Assembly: GCF_017562075.2 (NCBI RefSeq)
Contig: NC_054085.1
Coordinates: forward strand, 31,249,039 to 31,313,038
DNA: 64,000 bases
Source of the DNA: Anopheles merus
Taxonomy: Eukaryota > Arthropoda > Insecta > Diptera > Culicidae
Reading direction: 5' to 3'
Numbering within the stretch: the stretch's first letter is position 1; each line of letters opens with the position of its first letter. Shown piece after piece: positions 36,363-49,033 of the stretch. The notes under the pieces were generated by a model. It had not been told where the DNA came from and did not search any database. It was given only the letters and a program-made list of their open reading frames with translations. A program made the translations under genes and the position numbers.

Positions 36363-36480
36363 GTCACCAGGCCGTGTGGTTTAACAACATGCACGTCAGG
36401 AGTTCAGAGGTGAGCTTTTTTATACATAGGACTATTCTGCGATTGGGGTACACCAATCAAGTCCCAGATTGGCCGATAGC
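36363..36480 (+). mobile_element. Degenerate SINE head
   Basis: CACCAGGCCGTGTGGTTTAA then ACAACATGCACGTCAGGAGT and ATACATAGGACTATTCTGCG align with the head and body of the copy at 18740, with many substitutions. Confidence 0.5.
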
Positions 36481-37167
36481 GTAGAGCACGATTACAGCAG
36501 CACTAGAAAATGAGTTCGTTTGTGCCATCAAAGAAAACGGAAGAAGAAAGCGCTAGGCTTTGCAACAGTTTGAGCCTAACGATAGGGAAGATGTGCAATA
36601 GTAGATACTCTGAAGAAACGGCTGAACTAACCTATGTATCTGCATGAAAGTCCCGCACTTCAACCAAATACGGCAAACATACGATACCGTAGGCAAGAAG
36701 GTGTTCGGCAGTGATAGGATCGGATAAAATGTGGACATTCTAGAGATCAGTGATGCCTCATAAGGATGGGAAGTATCCGGCTAATAAGAGAGTCAACTAA
36801 AGAGCTCAACTTCTAATGTCACCAACGAAAAGCGTGTGTTCTATACATCGGTCAGAAGCATTCATGTTGGAGAAGTCAATTTATTGACAAAGGAAATACT
36901 GTCGACCAGTTGATGATTCCATAACCTACTTTTATCAATGATGCCTTAGGTCTAAATATGGCGCAAGCTAAATCTGTGCAACTCTTGTACAGCTTCGACT
37001 TTCTTATGTACAACTTCACCAGTGACAAATTCTCACAAAATACGTGAAAAAGTAGTCATCTTTTCATCTTTTTCTTCAATCTTCGGAGAGTAAATTTGAT
37101 CCCAAGGATTGCGAAGCTGGAAGCAAAAGAGCGGTCAAACTGTTTCGCATTGAACCATCGGACAGGA

Positions 37168-37262
37168 ACTTCTTCTTCTTCTTCTTTGGCACAACAACCG
37201 TTGTCGGTCAAGGTCTGTCTGTATTACTAATGGGCTCGGCTTTCAGTGACTCATTTATTACC
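37168..37262 (-). mobile_element. SINE 3' part, minus orientation
   Basis: CTTCTTCTTCTTTGGCACAA, ACCGTTGTCGGTCAAGG and GGGCTCGGCTTTCAGTGACT match the reverse complement of the SINE200-type tail and body. The tRNA-like head is absent. Confidence 0.65.
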
Positions 37263-37636
37263 ACAGTATGAAAACTTTCCTAAAGTCCTGGGCTAATGAC
37301 GCAAAAGGCAAGATCCTATAGAAAATTTAACAAAAAGGTCCTCATTTCCAATCGTCGCACTATAGAGCGTGACTTTTCCACTCTATAGTGAAAGGAAGTT
37401 GGTTAATGAGTTGTTGTTAGATGCGGATTACTTGGATAATTTTGATATCTTAGGCCCTGTAAGTATTCTTGCACACTCAGTCACGACATAGTGATTCATC
37501 CATGTAAGCGTTGGACGAAAAACGACAACCATATTTTTGTCAGATGAGAACCGTGAACAACAAATGTGTGAGAGGAAAGCAGTTATTATGAAACTGCTAA
37601 AGAACATATAAATTGTGAATTAGTGTTTTAGTGACT

Positions 37637-37745
37637 CAATATTGACGCAGGGATTGACTGTCCAGCTAAGTACGACATAAGTCTGGAAAGCCTGTATATG
37701 CTGGTATATCCACATTTACAGTTACGCCAAATAGAAAGAGAAGAA
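37637..37745 (+). mobile_element. Degenerate SINE remnant with tail
   Basis: The 3' part GTCTGGAAAGCCTGTATATG ... CACATTTACAGTTACGCCAA ATAGAAAGAG matches the tail type seen at 42030-42086. Confidence 0.4.
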
Positions 37746-40700
37746 GGGAGTCCCAATATAAGAATGGAAAATGGAAGCGGGCCAAGAATTGTACATGTCA
37801 GCCATGGTCCTAAGCCCCAAATGGACTGCATTCGGAAATTGGGAATATGACAGAAAGAGATGTAAATGTGATTATTTTTGGGCATGGTGAGAAATAGGAT
37901 CAGGAAACGAATAGTTTGGAACAGACCAACAGCCCAGCATCTGGGCAATTTGAAGTAGTAGATCCAAACTAAGGTGAATATATCGAGAGATATAAACCAT
38001 AAAGACCTGCAAAATAAGCCTTGAAGCTTTGCCCCGAGGAGTTATAACGCTTCTAACGTTTAGAGCCTGTTCCAAATCGCAGTGCTAGTTGGAACTCAGA
38101 AAGAGCAGAAGATGTATTCTTTATATTACATCAATTTTCTACACCCGATTCAAAATGAGAATGATGTTGGATAACCCGTAATTCGTAGACGTCATCTAAA
38201 GGACACACGAAGATTGTTAGGATCAAACTTCGCATTGCACGTATACACTGGTTGCAGTAGAGAAGCACTTGGGGATCAGGTTTTGCGGAAGCTATCCGAA
38301 ACCATTCCCGACACTGTTTGAAATTTACTTTGACAGAATCGATCCTATAAATATCCCAACACCAATTCGGATGCTGGAAGCTCATGTCACCGCGATGTTC
38401 AAAACTGTCACTAAAACTGAAAGTAACCACCACCGCAAAATCGACCACCTTTTTTGGCGGATGCCCGCCCGCGCACCCGCCCAAACACGTGTTGCCGCCC
38501 GTTCCGTTTGAATTTGCGGTTTGAATCATTGCCCCAACGTCTCGTTCACTCGTACCCGCCGGTTTCGCCCGGTTTTAATTGCTTTCGTATCGTTTCGCTT
38601 GTGTGTGTATGTGTGTGTGCGCGCACCACTGTCACCGAGTTTGCCGTTGTCGTCCACTTGCTCACAAGCAGCCGGTCTCCGCTTCAAGCAGAGGTTGAGA
38701 TTTCGATTTTTAATTTTATCACACCGGCAACGGCCACCGATTTAGCCCGGCACTCTGGTATGTGTCACGAAGCATTCGATCGCGCCCGCATCGGGCCACA
38801 CAGAAGCGCGTGTGTGGTATGGGAGCGCGTCGTAGCGCATCGGAAGCGGTTCCGCAGCGAACCCCGACCCGGTTTGCTGTACCGAAAACAACCCCCCCCC
38901 CCCCTCGCCGTTGCAGTTCGGTTTACGTAAATACCTCGTCGGGTAATTTTTCACCACTCTTGTGTGTCACACTTGAGAGACAGGGAAATACACACACACA
39001 CGCGCGCGCGCAATGGATTGAGTGAAAAAAAGGGAAATCACGAGCTCGCAGGGAGACAGCATCCTACTTAAGCGGCTGGAACGAACTGGCAACAACTGCA
39101 CTTTATGCAATTGATGCAGTTGGCGCTGTAAACGATCGCTCCAAGGGCAGTTTGTGTGCTGTTCGCTGGCTCAGCGGCACACGCTCACGCACCAACAGAC
39201 CGGATTGCACATACAAGCACACGCACAATTCACTCCATTTCACCAGCCCTTTCCGACCCGCTGACGCTGACAGGTGTCACCATTGTAACACATTTATATT
39301 TCATTCACGCGAATTTCCGCTCCGCAACCGAAGCGGACCGCGCAAGCTGAGGCGGAGAGACACCGAGAGAGAGAGAGAACCGGTGGGCAAGTAAAAATAA
39401 CCCACCCAGCAAGCTCGTTCCGCTGATCTGTCTGGCACGAAATTTTTTCACAGCATCACAGCAACACACACAGTTTGAAAGGAAAGCAGGTTCATCACAG
39501 CATACTTTTCTTTCCGTTCTCTATTTTCACAGCATTTTACACTGACAGTTGTGTGAAGTTGGAATTTCTGCACCGAACAGCACGCAGGGGATACACAATT
39601 CCTTTCCAAACAAATTGCACAAATTGGTGACAAAAAATTTGCACACAAAAATAATATACACACCCACACACACGTACTCGTACAAAGACAGACGCTCTGT
39701 CACAGAAACGGCACTACTTCGAAGCGCGTTACGCCAAACCGCCTTAGACCGCGGACAAGGTTCCGAGCGGGCTGACACGGCGCAGATTAGCAACAGGCGC
39801 TCGGCAAGCGAACTATTCTCGGACGGCGGGACGTACCGACCGAAACAACGGCGCTTTGAGCAGCGCACGAACACCCACCGAAGGCCGGACCGGTAAGCGG
39901 CAGGAGCATGCGCTCGCAGTCGGAGAGAATGAGTGTCCTTGTTTGGATGCGGTGGTTGAGTGCACTACATGGAGACGCCTGGTCGCTCAGCGAGACAGCA
40001 ACAGCAGCAGCACCACCGCGACAAGGTTGTTTTTGTTTGGGTTTTACTAGTCGGGGTGCGTTGGCGCTTCTTCGAGTGCTGAAAACATGTGAAATTGTTT
40101 TGTGAAACGATATGATTTATGCAGAACAAAACATTCCTCCTTCCAAGGTGAGTTTATCAATTAATTATAGTTGATTTTTTCTGATGATCACACATTGGAC
40201 TTACTTTTGTGCATAGATTTGATGGGTTTCAAACCCACCCGAAACCAGTTATCTAACCCGGTCGTGTAGAAAAAAAAACTGTTGCGCTCTAAATTTTGCC
40301 CTGACCGCCGTCTCATTGTCTGGGGGGGGGGGACTGGCAAACCTGTCAGCGTTAACGAGTCAGCGGCACGTGCCATCAATCAGCCGCCTTCCAATCAGGA
40401 GCTGCTGCCGTTGGAACAGGAGGAAGTGTCATAACATTGTTGAGATAGGTTGATTGCTACATTTAGCGGGTGAGAGAGTGTGCATGGAGAATAATGGCTT
40501 ATTTTAAGCGGCGTATTAAAGACTGGATTGAGCTTTGTGAGCATCATCCAATGGAATAGATTGTTTACATGAGTAATTGAATGGCTCAATTAGAACAAGC
40601 CGAGCGGTTGAAAACTAGAATCTATTATTGCTTTCACAAGCTCTAAACATGATATATTTTATATCAACGGAAAGTGTGTTTTTGCAAGCCCCATTACGGA

Positions 40701-40811
40701 AAATATGAAAAAAGACAATCAAAAATAGTTATTGGTGATCGTGCTCTAGCTAGAGCAACGTGTTGGAAGTGGTTTACAGGGTTTGAAATGTGGTAATATT
40801 AATTTAAAAGA

Positions 40812-41365
40812 CTATGAACTAGTAGTGTGCTCTGTAGAGCGCACCCACGACTCCGTTCCTACTTCGGGTATTGTTAATCCGATTCTGATTCCGTTAAAAT
40901 CCGAACCACTAGTTTCTCCGACTCCAGCCTACTCTGGATCTGACAGACTCCGGATGACTCTAGACCACTCCGGATGACTCCAGATGACTCTGGAAGGCTT
41001 TGGATGACTCCAGCTTACTCTGGATGACTCTGACCGACTCCGGACGATGACTCTGGGTGCTCTAGAAGTCTTTGGAAGACTCCGGACGACTCCAGATGGC
41101 TTCGGACGACTCCGACCATGGACGACTTCTACTACAGACGACTCGGGATGATTCTGAACGACTCCGCATGACTCCAACTCAGGACGACTCTTGATGACTG
41201 TGGACGACTCCGACCATGATGTCTCCGGACGATTTCAAACGGCTTCGGATAATACTAAACAGACCGTCAGACCCTCGGAGGACAGAGTCGGTTCCAAAAT
41301 TCTCGGAGTCGAATCGGTGTCGACTCCAGAATTTTTTTCCAATTTTACCCATCACTACTATCAAC
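40812..41365. mobile_element. Non-autonomous hAT-like element 3, GACTCC arrays
   Basis: Target duplications CTATGAAC (40812-40819) and CTATCAAC (41358-41365) differ at one base. The element is 40820-41357. Its left end reads TAGTAGTGTGCTCTGTAGAG, equivalent to the right end of element 2; its right end read inward starts TAGTGATGGGTAAAATTGG, equivalent to the left end of element 2. It is thus inserted in the opposite orientation. The interior is a long run of GACTCCGGATGA-type units. Confidence 0.8.
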
Positions 41366-44002
41366 GTTTCAAAGTACAGACTGTGATCGTTCCAGAGGAA
41401 CAGGAAACTATTAGGAAGGAAAATTATACGCGATGGTACTGCACAAGCACAACACAAACACTTCAAATCATTTGTAGTATCGTAGAAAGTCTTTTACCTT
41501 CGAATAAAAGCAATAGAAATGATCTAAAAGTTGGAGAATGCCGCTTCCATATGAACTGAAACTTTTAGAGACGGCAAATGTCGCTTATTCACTTGAATAG
41601 TTTAGCCGTTTTACCTTGGGATTACTATCTGCGCTGATCGATGAAAGTCATGATCTGACTTGCCAGTCGTGTTATTTTATTGGACACAAGATATAATAGA
41701 TATAAAGACCACAAGATATAAAGAATAGTAGTTGAAAATAATGGAACATATTTTGAAGCTTCAATAAGTCACCAAGTTTACATAAAAAAGCATCAGAGTT
41801 TGATTGAAAGCGCTTTCTAACTTATCGGTCATTCATTATTTATCTAGAGACGGATTAACAAATAGGCTTTTCGAATTTAAACTAAAAATTGGAGTAAACA
41901 CTGAAGTGGTCTCGTGGTACAGTCATCAACTCGAACGACTCAATCGCATACCCATCATGGGGTACCGAATGAACCGTCCACTTGACGCGATAGAACTTGA
42001 CTATTCGGCTACAAGGTACTTATTCTCGAAAGTCTGTAAAGGCCGGCAGGTCCACTTGGGACTTCACGTTCAATAGAAGACGAAGAACTGGATTGGATGC
42101 TAAAGCAAAAAAAATGCTGCTAACTTTACAACGCATGGGTCCGAAGTCCTACAGTCTTATTGGGAGAAATTGAAATCAAATGGACATATGAGGTTCCTTA
42201 AATGGGGGTGCGATATCTCAGAATTGTAAGCAGTGGGCGATGTCTTGATGATCGCAGATTTGGGCCAATGCCAGCGGGATCTCAGATAACTACAAACTGG
42301 GGTCGACTAAAGGTCCCAAAGACTTTGCTATTTATGTTGGAGATGTTTGGGACCTTCAAATATAATTTTGAGCCAGTAAAGATTTCTGCAATATAGTGAA
42401 AACTAAGACATTTAACGTTTGGTACTCAATATGGATCTTGCGCTAGTAATTCTCTATTATTTGTAATTACCTGAAGCGTTAAAGTACTGTATATTGTGAT
42501 GAGTTAAAATAAACAGTCCCTATTAAATAAAATAGCTAGATTTTTCTGGATGTAACACATTTCCAACACCTTCATAACACCTTTCCCCCATCTGCATCGG
42601 ATTCCAATTATTGCTTAGCTTTATTTACAAATATAAAGAATTTCTGTTTTTGTTTTTGTTACCCTTTTAAACGTACACAGTGATTCGGGTGAGAGGTGTA
42701 ACGCAACCGACCGTCATTATAGCATCACGTGACGCGGGAAAAAGGAACAAACCCAGGCTGGCGCAAACCGTAAAGGCAGCGTTGCGTTCGCTTTTGAAGC
42801 GATCTTTAAACCCCACTTTAGGAATCCTGTCCCACGTTCTGCGCGTAATTTCACGATAGTGAGCCGGGGGAATATTTTTGTTAAATAACTTTCATAACAT
42901 TTAAGGCGTACAATTATCATCATTCGGTTGTTTGTTGCAGCTGTAGAGCGCTCTAGTAGAGAGAGTGTGTGTGTGTTTAAGGCGTGTAAATAGTAAATAG
43001 CGTATATAGTGATTGTACCTTGTTCTTGTATCAACATTCGGGTTATCGAGGGGAGAAATCTCTCCCAGAGTCGTCGTTTTTCCATTGTTTGCATCGTTAG
43101 CGATTGTTTCGATTTGTGTGTGCGGCTTTTAGCATTGTAGAATTTCTTTTTCTTTCTATATCATTAATTGTGTTGGGTCTGATCGATTGTTAAGCTATTT
43201 GAAAGGTACGCGAAATGGACTTTTTGACGATGATGAAGGAATATAAAATGAGAAAATGTAAAATCAAATTAATGAAAGGTGCATTTTAATGTGTATGTGA
43301 GTGTGTGTTTGAGTACGTTTGTCGAAAACTGAGTTTCGTGTCGTATTAGTAAACCTAAAGCTAAAGCTAAAACATTCCTAAAACGGTAGAATAAAAGAAA
43401 GATAAAACAATAAGAAGACGTATCTTAGTTAACTAAGCGAACACTCACGGTGTTCACCGAGACGCCGGACGAATGACTTTGCATTTAACATACTTTTAAC
43501 CCTATAAACTCTAAAACATTGCGAGAAGAGAACAAATCATTTGAACCTAGCACTGAGATGTGTTTGTATGTAAACTGTCGAAAGGTGTGAACTTCATTTG
43601 AAATTTCCTACTTTGTCTTCCTCGTGTGTAGGTGTGTGGAGTATGGAAACGAATTTCTCCATTCGAAAAGCTATAAATACGCTGTACTAAACTGTCCTGA
43701 TTGACAAATAATTTAACGAAACAAACGAAGAATCTGATTTCAGTTGATCCAACGGTTTTTCTTTTTAAATTTAACGATCGTTTTTGTGTTCTACTTTTTT
43801 TTGGTACGATATTTCCCGAAGCAGCACTACATCCTACACCGCAAAGCACCTGTCGAACGGAAGCTTCCTCAGCACGGTACAGCCGCTTCCTCCCCCGCCC
43901 TATTAGGACGGACCGCCCGTGCGGTGTCGTAACAAGTAGTCTAAAGTGGACTAGCATAGCTCGGAGCCTTTTTGTTGTCGATTGTGTGGGTACCACTGCG
44001 GC
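41366..44002. other. Non-coding interval between the transporter genes, part 2
   Basis: Contains a SINE (41907-42086) and, at its right end, what is probably a long 3' UTR of MFS gene 2. The nearest minus-strand AATAAA I notice is TTTATT at 42620-42625, 1.4 kb past the stop, so the UTR extent is uncertain. Confidence 0.45.
41907..42086 (+). mobile_element. SINE200-like SINE with tail variant
   Basis: Head GGTCTCGTGGTACAGTCATC AACTCGAACGACTC; diverged box B (GGGGTACCGAATGA); body GACTATTCGGCTACAAGGTA; tail GTCTGTAAAGGCCGGCAGGT, then ACTTCACGTTCAATAGAAGA. Confidence 0.75.
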
Positions 44003-46330
44003 TTAGTAGCGGAAGTGACCCTTCCGACCACGGTAGTTGTGATAGATCCGGAGCGGCTGATAGCTACCATTCGTCTGTACCGGCTGGGCCAGCGGTGTCT
44101 GCTGCTGATGCTGCCCATTGGCCCCGTCCGGCGCTGTAATGTTAAGCGCGGAAGCGGACGGTTCATGGTGCAACCGGGCGGCACAACGGGGCGCCAGCAC
44201 GAGATGGTACAGCAGGAAGTACACGACCGCAATGACGCACGCACTGATCGCGAGCGCCTGGAAGGTGATGATCAGATCGTCAATCTTCGTCCACATGCCG
44301 ATCAGTGCGCCGACAAAGCGCCCCAGACAGAAGTGAAAGATGACGGGCAGCGCCTGGCCGGTGGTGATGATGCGGCGTGGCATAATGTGCCGCATGTAGA
44401 ACACGATCGTCAGCCACGTCAGCCCGAGCGTTACCGGGTACAGGAAGTCGATGATGACACGCCACCAGCCGACCTCCGTCGTGGCGAGCAGCGAAAAGCG
44501 GAAGATGAACGTCGTGATGGCGGTAATCAGGATGTTCGAGTGGCCGCAGAAATCGACAATCTTCTCCGCGTACCAGAGCGTCGGGATGGTCAGCAAGGCG
44601 CCGAGCACGACGAACGCACTCCAAACCTCACCGTAGTAGCTGTCGGCCGGCGGGTGGATGTCGTACGTCTTCACCAGCACGCCCTCGTAGTTGTCCAGCA
44701 CGGCCCAGAACGTGCCGAGGATGAGCGTGACCAGGCAGAGACCGGCCGACTCGGGACCGTACCGGCGGATGGCGGACATCGGGATCGCCACCATGCCGCA
44801 TTTTGTGTGCCACCACATCTCCGGCGGTGTTAGGGGCATGCCGGACGAGACGAGCAGCACGAGGGCGGCGAGCAGGGCCAGTCCGACGTACCCGTAGTAC
44901 GTTTCGAAGAACCAGCCCAGTGCGAAGTAGGAGACGGCCCATCCAATTGCACCCCAAACGATCTGTCGCCCAAAGTCTCCGCGGCCGGAGGAGGTTTCGC
45001 GCGTCGCAATGATGGTGGCTGCGTTCAGCAGGACGATGACGGCGAGCAGGAACGCATCGCCGAACGAGCGGAGGGTGATGTACGACCAGAAGGTTAGCTC
45101 AGGATCTCCAACAATCTACAAAGAGACAAACGAACCTTGAAGATTACATCCCCAAAAAAAGCGTCAAGGGTCAAGGCGTCACTTACGCGCATACAGACAC
45201 TCTCCGAAAGTACGCTCTCCTCGTCATCGTACGGGTCGTGTACCTCACACTCCACCTTGGGTGTACAGTTGGAAGAGTTCGTCAGCAGCTTCATCCAGGT
45301 GATCTGCTTCTCGGGGATATCGCAGGAAAAGCCGTCGAGCGGATAGCGACACCATTCGGCACTGTGCGTTTCGTTTTCCTCGTTCACGGCGCTGCGCAGT
45401 ACCGTGGCCAGCTTCAGCGATTCCGATGCGGACGTGTAGGCGTGGCACAGTTCCCGCTCCGGATCACCCTTATGCTCGCAGATGTGCGGCACGGGGATGG
45501 GCGTGTTGTCTACCTCGACTTTGGGCTCCTGTCGGATGTTTTCCGGTGCCGGCAGCGGTTCGTCGCTTATATCGTAGTCTTCATCCTCAACCGAGCTCTC
45601 GGTGGACGACGGCAGAATCAAACCTTTCGTGTACGGGTGATTCAGGTTTTCAAACTCAACCGGTTTCTGGCAGGTGTAGGAACAGTTCGTAAGCGTCAGA
45701 TGGCCAATCTGGAAGTACAAGAAAATGAATTGTAAATCTTTGGAGCATGGAGGAAATTCTGGGAAGTTTCCCTGATGCGTACCTTCTCGCGTTTCCACTG
45801 ATAGCAGGTGCGTTCCTCGCTGCAGCGCTGCTGAAAGATGATGGCACCGTCATAGTCGCAGGCGAAGCTTACCTCCGAGCGGCTCGATTCCTGCCGCTCT
45901 ACGCGCGGCACTGCGAAGAACAGCACCGAGTAGAGCACAACGGACAGGATCATGCAGAGGGCGGCTAGTAAGCGCAACCGTTTGCCGAACGATGCACCAG
46001 CCCGTCCTGCCAACCGATCGACCAGTGGGGCAATTATCAGCGGACCCAGAATCGCCACCAGCGGAGCAATCAGCGTCACCAGCTGCGACTCGTAGTAGTT
46101 CAGCCCGGTCAGGGTCATGTGCTTCTGGATGTACGGATGCAGACATCCTAGGGCTGTGATAAGGAGAGAGCGACGGAGAAAGAGAACGTTATCATTAGAA
46201 ACATGGCCTGCTTTGATGATGTTCCTGACGTCTCCGGGACACACTTACCTCCGTAGAACAGGAAGAGCACAATTTTCAAGGATATTAGATTCCTGTTCAC
46301 CAGCGGCTTCTTGGCAGGTGGCGCACCCAT
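44003..46330 (-). CDS. MFSD6-like 12-TM transporter, paralogue without Asp-rich array (695 aa, 4 exons)
   Basis: Exons on the minus strand: 46330-46249, 46153-45783, 45708-45187, 45115-44003; 2088 nt with TAA, GT-AG borders. Exon 2 is 371 nt, exactly as in the neighbouring gene, and introns 1 and 2 fall at the same codon and phase; the neighbour has one more intron inside YPL|DGF. TM1-TM3 match (IVLFLFYGALGCLHPY; LVTLIAPLVAILGPLIIAPL; LLAALCMILSVVLYSVLFF). The TM3-TM4 loop keeps the Cys framework (TNCSYTCQK, ELCHAY, YPLDGFSC). In place of the Asp array it has a short acidic/Pro spacer (about residues 185-225, VEDEDYDISDE). Helices 4-12 include FGRQIVWGAIGW, VTLGLTWLTIVFY and FCLGRFVGALIGM. 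The C-terminal cytosolic tail is longer, with a Gln-rich patch. Substrate unknown. It is a tandem duplicate. Confidence 0.9.
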
Positions 46331-47537
46331 CTTCGTGAGCTCCGGTTCGAACTTGATATAGAATAAATGAGCACTGTGCTATCACACACACACAAACACA
46401 CACACGAACACTCCCTAATAACTGTCTCTGATGTCTGGACGTGTTGTTTTTAATTAAACCACTCGCTTCCGGTAGCAGCAGTCAAGCAATGACACAGTTT
46501 CACTAACGATCAAGACGCTCCTGGGCCATTTTCTTTGCGGAGCAGGTCGTCTTCGTGGTTGCGTTGCTCGTTCTGTCCACTATTCTACACGCGCAGTTGC
46601 AGAATAGGGAAGACTTGAAGCGGTTGTTCACGCTGTTGTGTGCCAACCCGGAGTTTGTGGTCCGTGTAATCTAATAAAACGCCAAGCGCGAGTCCTCGTC
46701 GTCGTCCTACGGTAGTAAAACTGGGCACACCGGAAGACACCTTACGATCCAATCACTGAAAGCGAAACATTGTAACAGGAGGGAAATCAGAATGTAAATA
46801 AAATGTAAACGGAACTGGGAGCTAAAATCACATCGTCAGTGAACTGGCGTCCTGTCTGAAGAAGAGAAACCGTGGAAAAGCAAAAGAGAACAGTGCAAAC
46901 AACGTTCAGGGCGATTTTTGTGGCATTTTAATGGCTCGCTCGCGGGGTTTATTGGAGTGCCTCTGTACCTGACAGGTTTTGACCCAGTGTCGTTGTCTAA
47001 TGGGGTGGTAGAAGTATAGTCGTCGCAGTAAGGTACTGGTAGTCGTTGGGAGTAGCACCAGTCATCACCAACATTGTCCGCTAATGGAAAAACAATCCCA
47101 ACACGGTGCCAAAACGAAGGTGATGACACCATCAGAACGGAATGGAGACTATTTTTGACACCGGTTGACATGGAATTTCTCTGCAAAGAAAGTGGCGCTG
47201 AGAAATTGAAGAAGCACACCCCAACGGCACAATGGCGCTTCTGGAAGGGACCCCGACTCTGAGTGACCGACTAAGCTAACGAAGACGTTATAGTTTTTGC
47301 CTTGCGAACGGACGGTTTGTGGAAATGGATACTGGCCCGTCGTCGAACCGAAGAACCGAACAGCTGCCCACTTACAGTGGGAAGAGCTATAAATAGCCTG
47401 TACGGTGGTGCAGCATCGAACGCGTAGCATGAACTATCATCGCACGACCATCGCCACGTCGCGTCAATGGCTACTAAGACCGGGAGAAGCAGGGTGGAGT
47501 TTTTAGAGTATGTTTTCTCAACAGTAAAGGAAAAAAA

Positions 47538-47568
<31 letters not shown>

Positions 47569-49011
47569 TAAACCTCACACATCTGGTCGATGATCAATTG
47601 ATGTGAACAGGGGAGAGCTCTGTAGTGAGGATTTTCAACAAAAAAAAAAACGTTTGGAACACACCATGCCCCGATGGATGGATCATTTCTCCGTGTGCGG
47701 ATCATTTGGACGTCGTTGGCATGTGGTCCTAATTAGTCGCCTTGGCTGGTGTAAGGTTGTAAATATTTTCGCTCAATATTTTTAAAATCAGTCGGGGGGT
47801 TTTACCTTGTAGTCTCTTTTTGAGTTTTTTTTACGTGAAGTTTGGGGATGCCTAACATACAAGCTGCGAGACGGATTAGATATCGGAGTTCTATGGACAG
47901 CATATTTTTAGAATCACGCGACGCGCTACGTCGGTTAGGCGGTATAAATAATGCTTCAGTAATGACTAATTCCCGGCTAATCGTTAGGCATTGAGGAGTG
48001 TTGATGGTGGCTTAAGGGCAAGAATGGGACAGCAGCGAATAGCGACAGTTTTGGGCAGTCAGTATTTCAAATATTCCAAATATTCCACTTTTAGAGATTC
48101 GCGTTAAAGGTTGCATAGGGAGTGTTTCATAAATAAACACTATGTGACTTAGGGTTATGCAATGTACTGCCATCAATTCTTGCATAGCTTTGAATCCCTC
48201 GTCAGGATTACAGGAATTAGGCAAAATATTGAAGTATCATAGGAACATAAGGCGTTTATGATTATATATCATTAATTATAGATACTATAGTCAGGCTCGA
48301 ATGGTTATAGATCATTAAAAAAATGATCTGTGAGTTCTTGTGGTTGATGATTAGAAAGGATTGAACACCCTAAGAGCCCAATTTCTTCATGTATTTGTAA
48401 GTTGATGGACCTTTGGATTTTGGTATACAACTCTGAATTGGTATTTCAATACATGTCATTTCCAATAAGAATTACTATTATTTTAGATGGAAATAACTTA
48501 ATTATTAAAAAGGAGAAGTTTAAAGAATTTCGTACTAAGCTCTTTTGATCTTTTATTTTAACATCCTTTTTTCTAATCTTCTAAATCTTCAAGACTTGAT
48601 TGCAAATTTTAGGATAAGTTTAGACTCCATTAGATGCTATGGATTTAAATAGAAAATAAAAAAATCGTTTTCTTCAGAGATAATATTCATACAAATGTCA
48701 TATCAAATGTCCATTAAAGAGAGAATTGAAAGTGAAGAAATCAATAATAATATTTCCTATATCAAAACGATTCCACATAAGTGACCATACTCCATCCCTG
48801 AAATGGCACGCTTATGTCAGTTACTACTCCATTTTCCTATCAATTCTAGGCTTAAAACCTTACCCAACACATCATTCCGTATGATAAACACACACCATTT
48901 CGCATTTTCCCATCCATAAATTTGCTCCATAAAAAGCGGTAAACGAATTAACGCTCTAAACCCAGCTGGGAGATAAGTTGTTGATTTTTTTTCTAATTCT
49001 TTCCAACCCAT

Positions 49012-49033
49012 CTCTCTCTCTCTCTCTCTCTCT
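49012..49033. repeat. (TC)11 microsatellite
   Basis: Pure TC dinucleotides. Confidence 0.9.

Larger units (their letters stand above)
34361..40819. other. Non-coding interval between the two transporter genes, part 1
   Basis: The first few hundred bases probably include the 5' UTR of MFS gene 1. The rest holds SINE remnants (36363-36480, 37168-37262, 37637-37745), a small run of nine to ten C/G at about 38890 and 40323, and several GC-richer islands (38440-38900, 39720-40050) that could be promoters. No coding frame stands out. Confidence 0.5.

Noticed and set aside
37628..38529. Several 100-130-codon ORFs between the transporter genes
   Set aside because: Low-complexity hydrophobic or mixed frames overlapping a SINE remnant; none resembles a known protein.
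43982..44833. 283-codon open frame on the plus strand opposite MFS gene 2
   Set aside because: Antisense shadow of the last exon, with Arg/Asp/Gln-rich composition typical of GC-rich complement and no domain.
47385..47500. TATAAATA followed by ATGAACTATCATCGC as a possible promoter and start
   Set aside because: The frame stops after about two dozen codons, and no splice donor or family signal was found.
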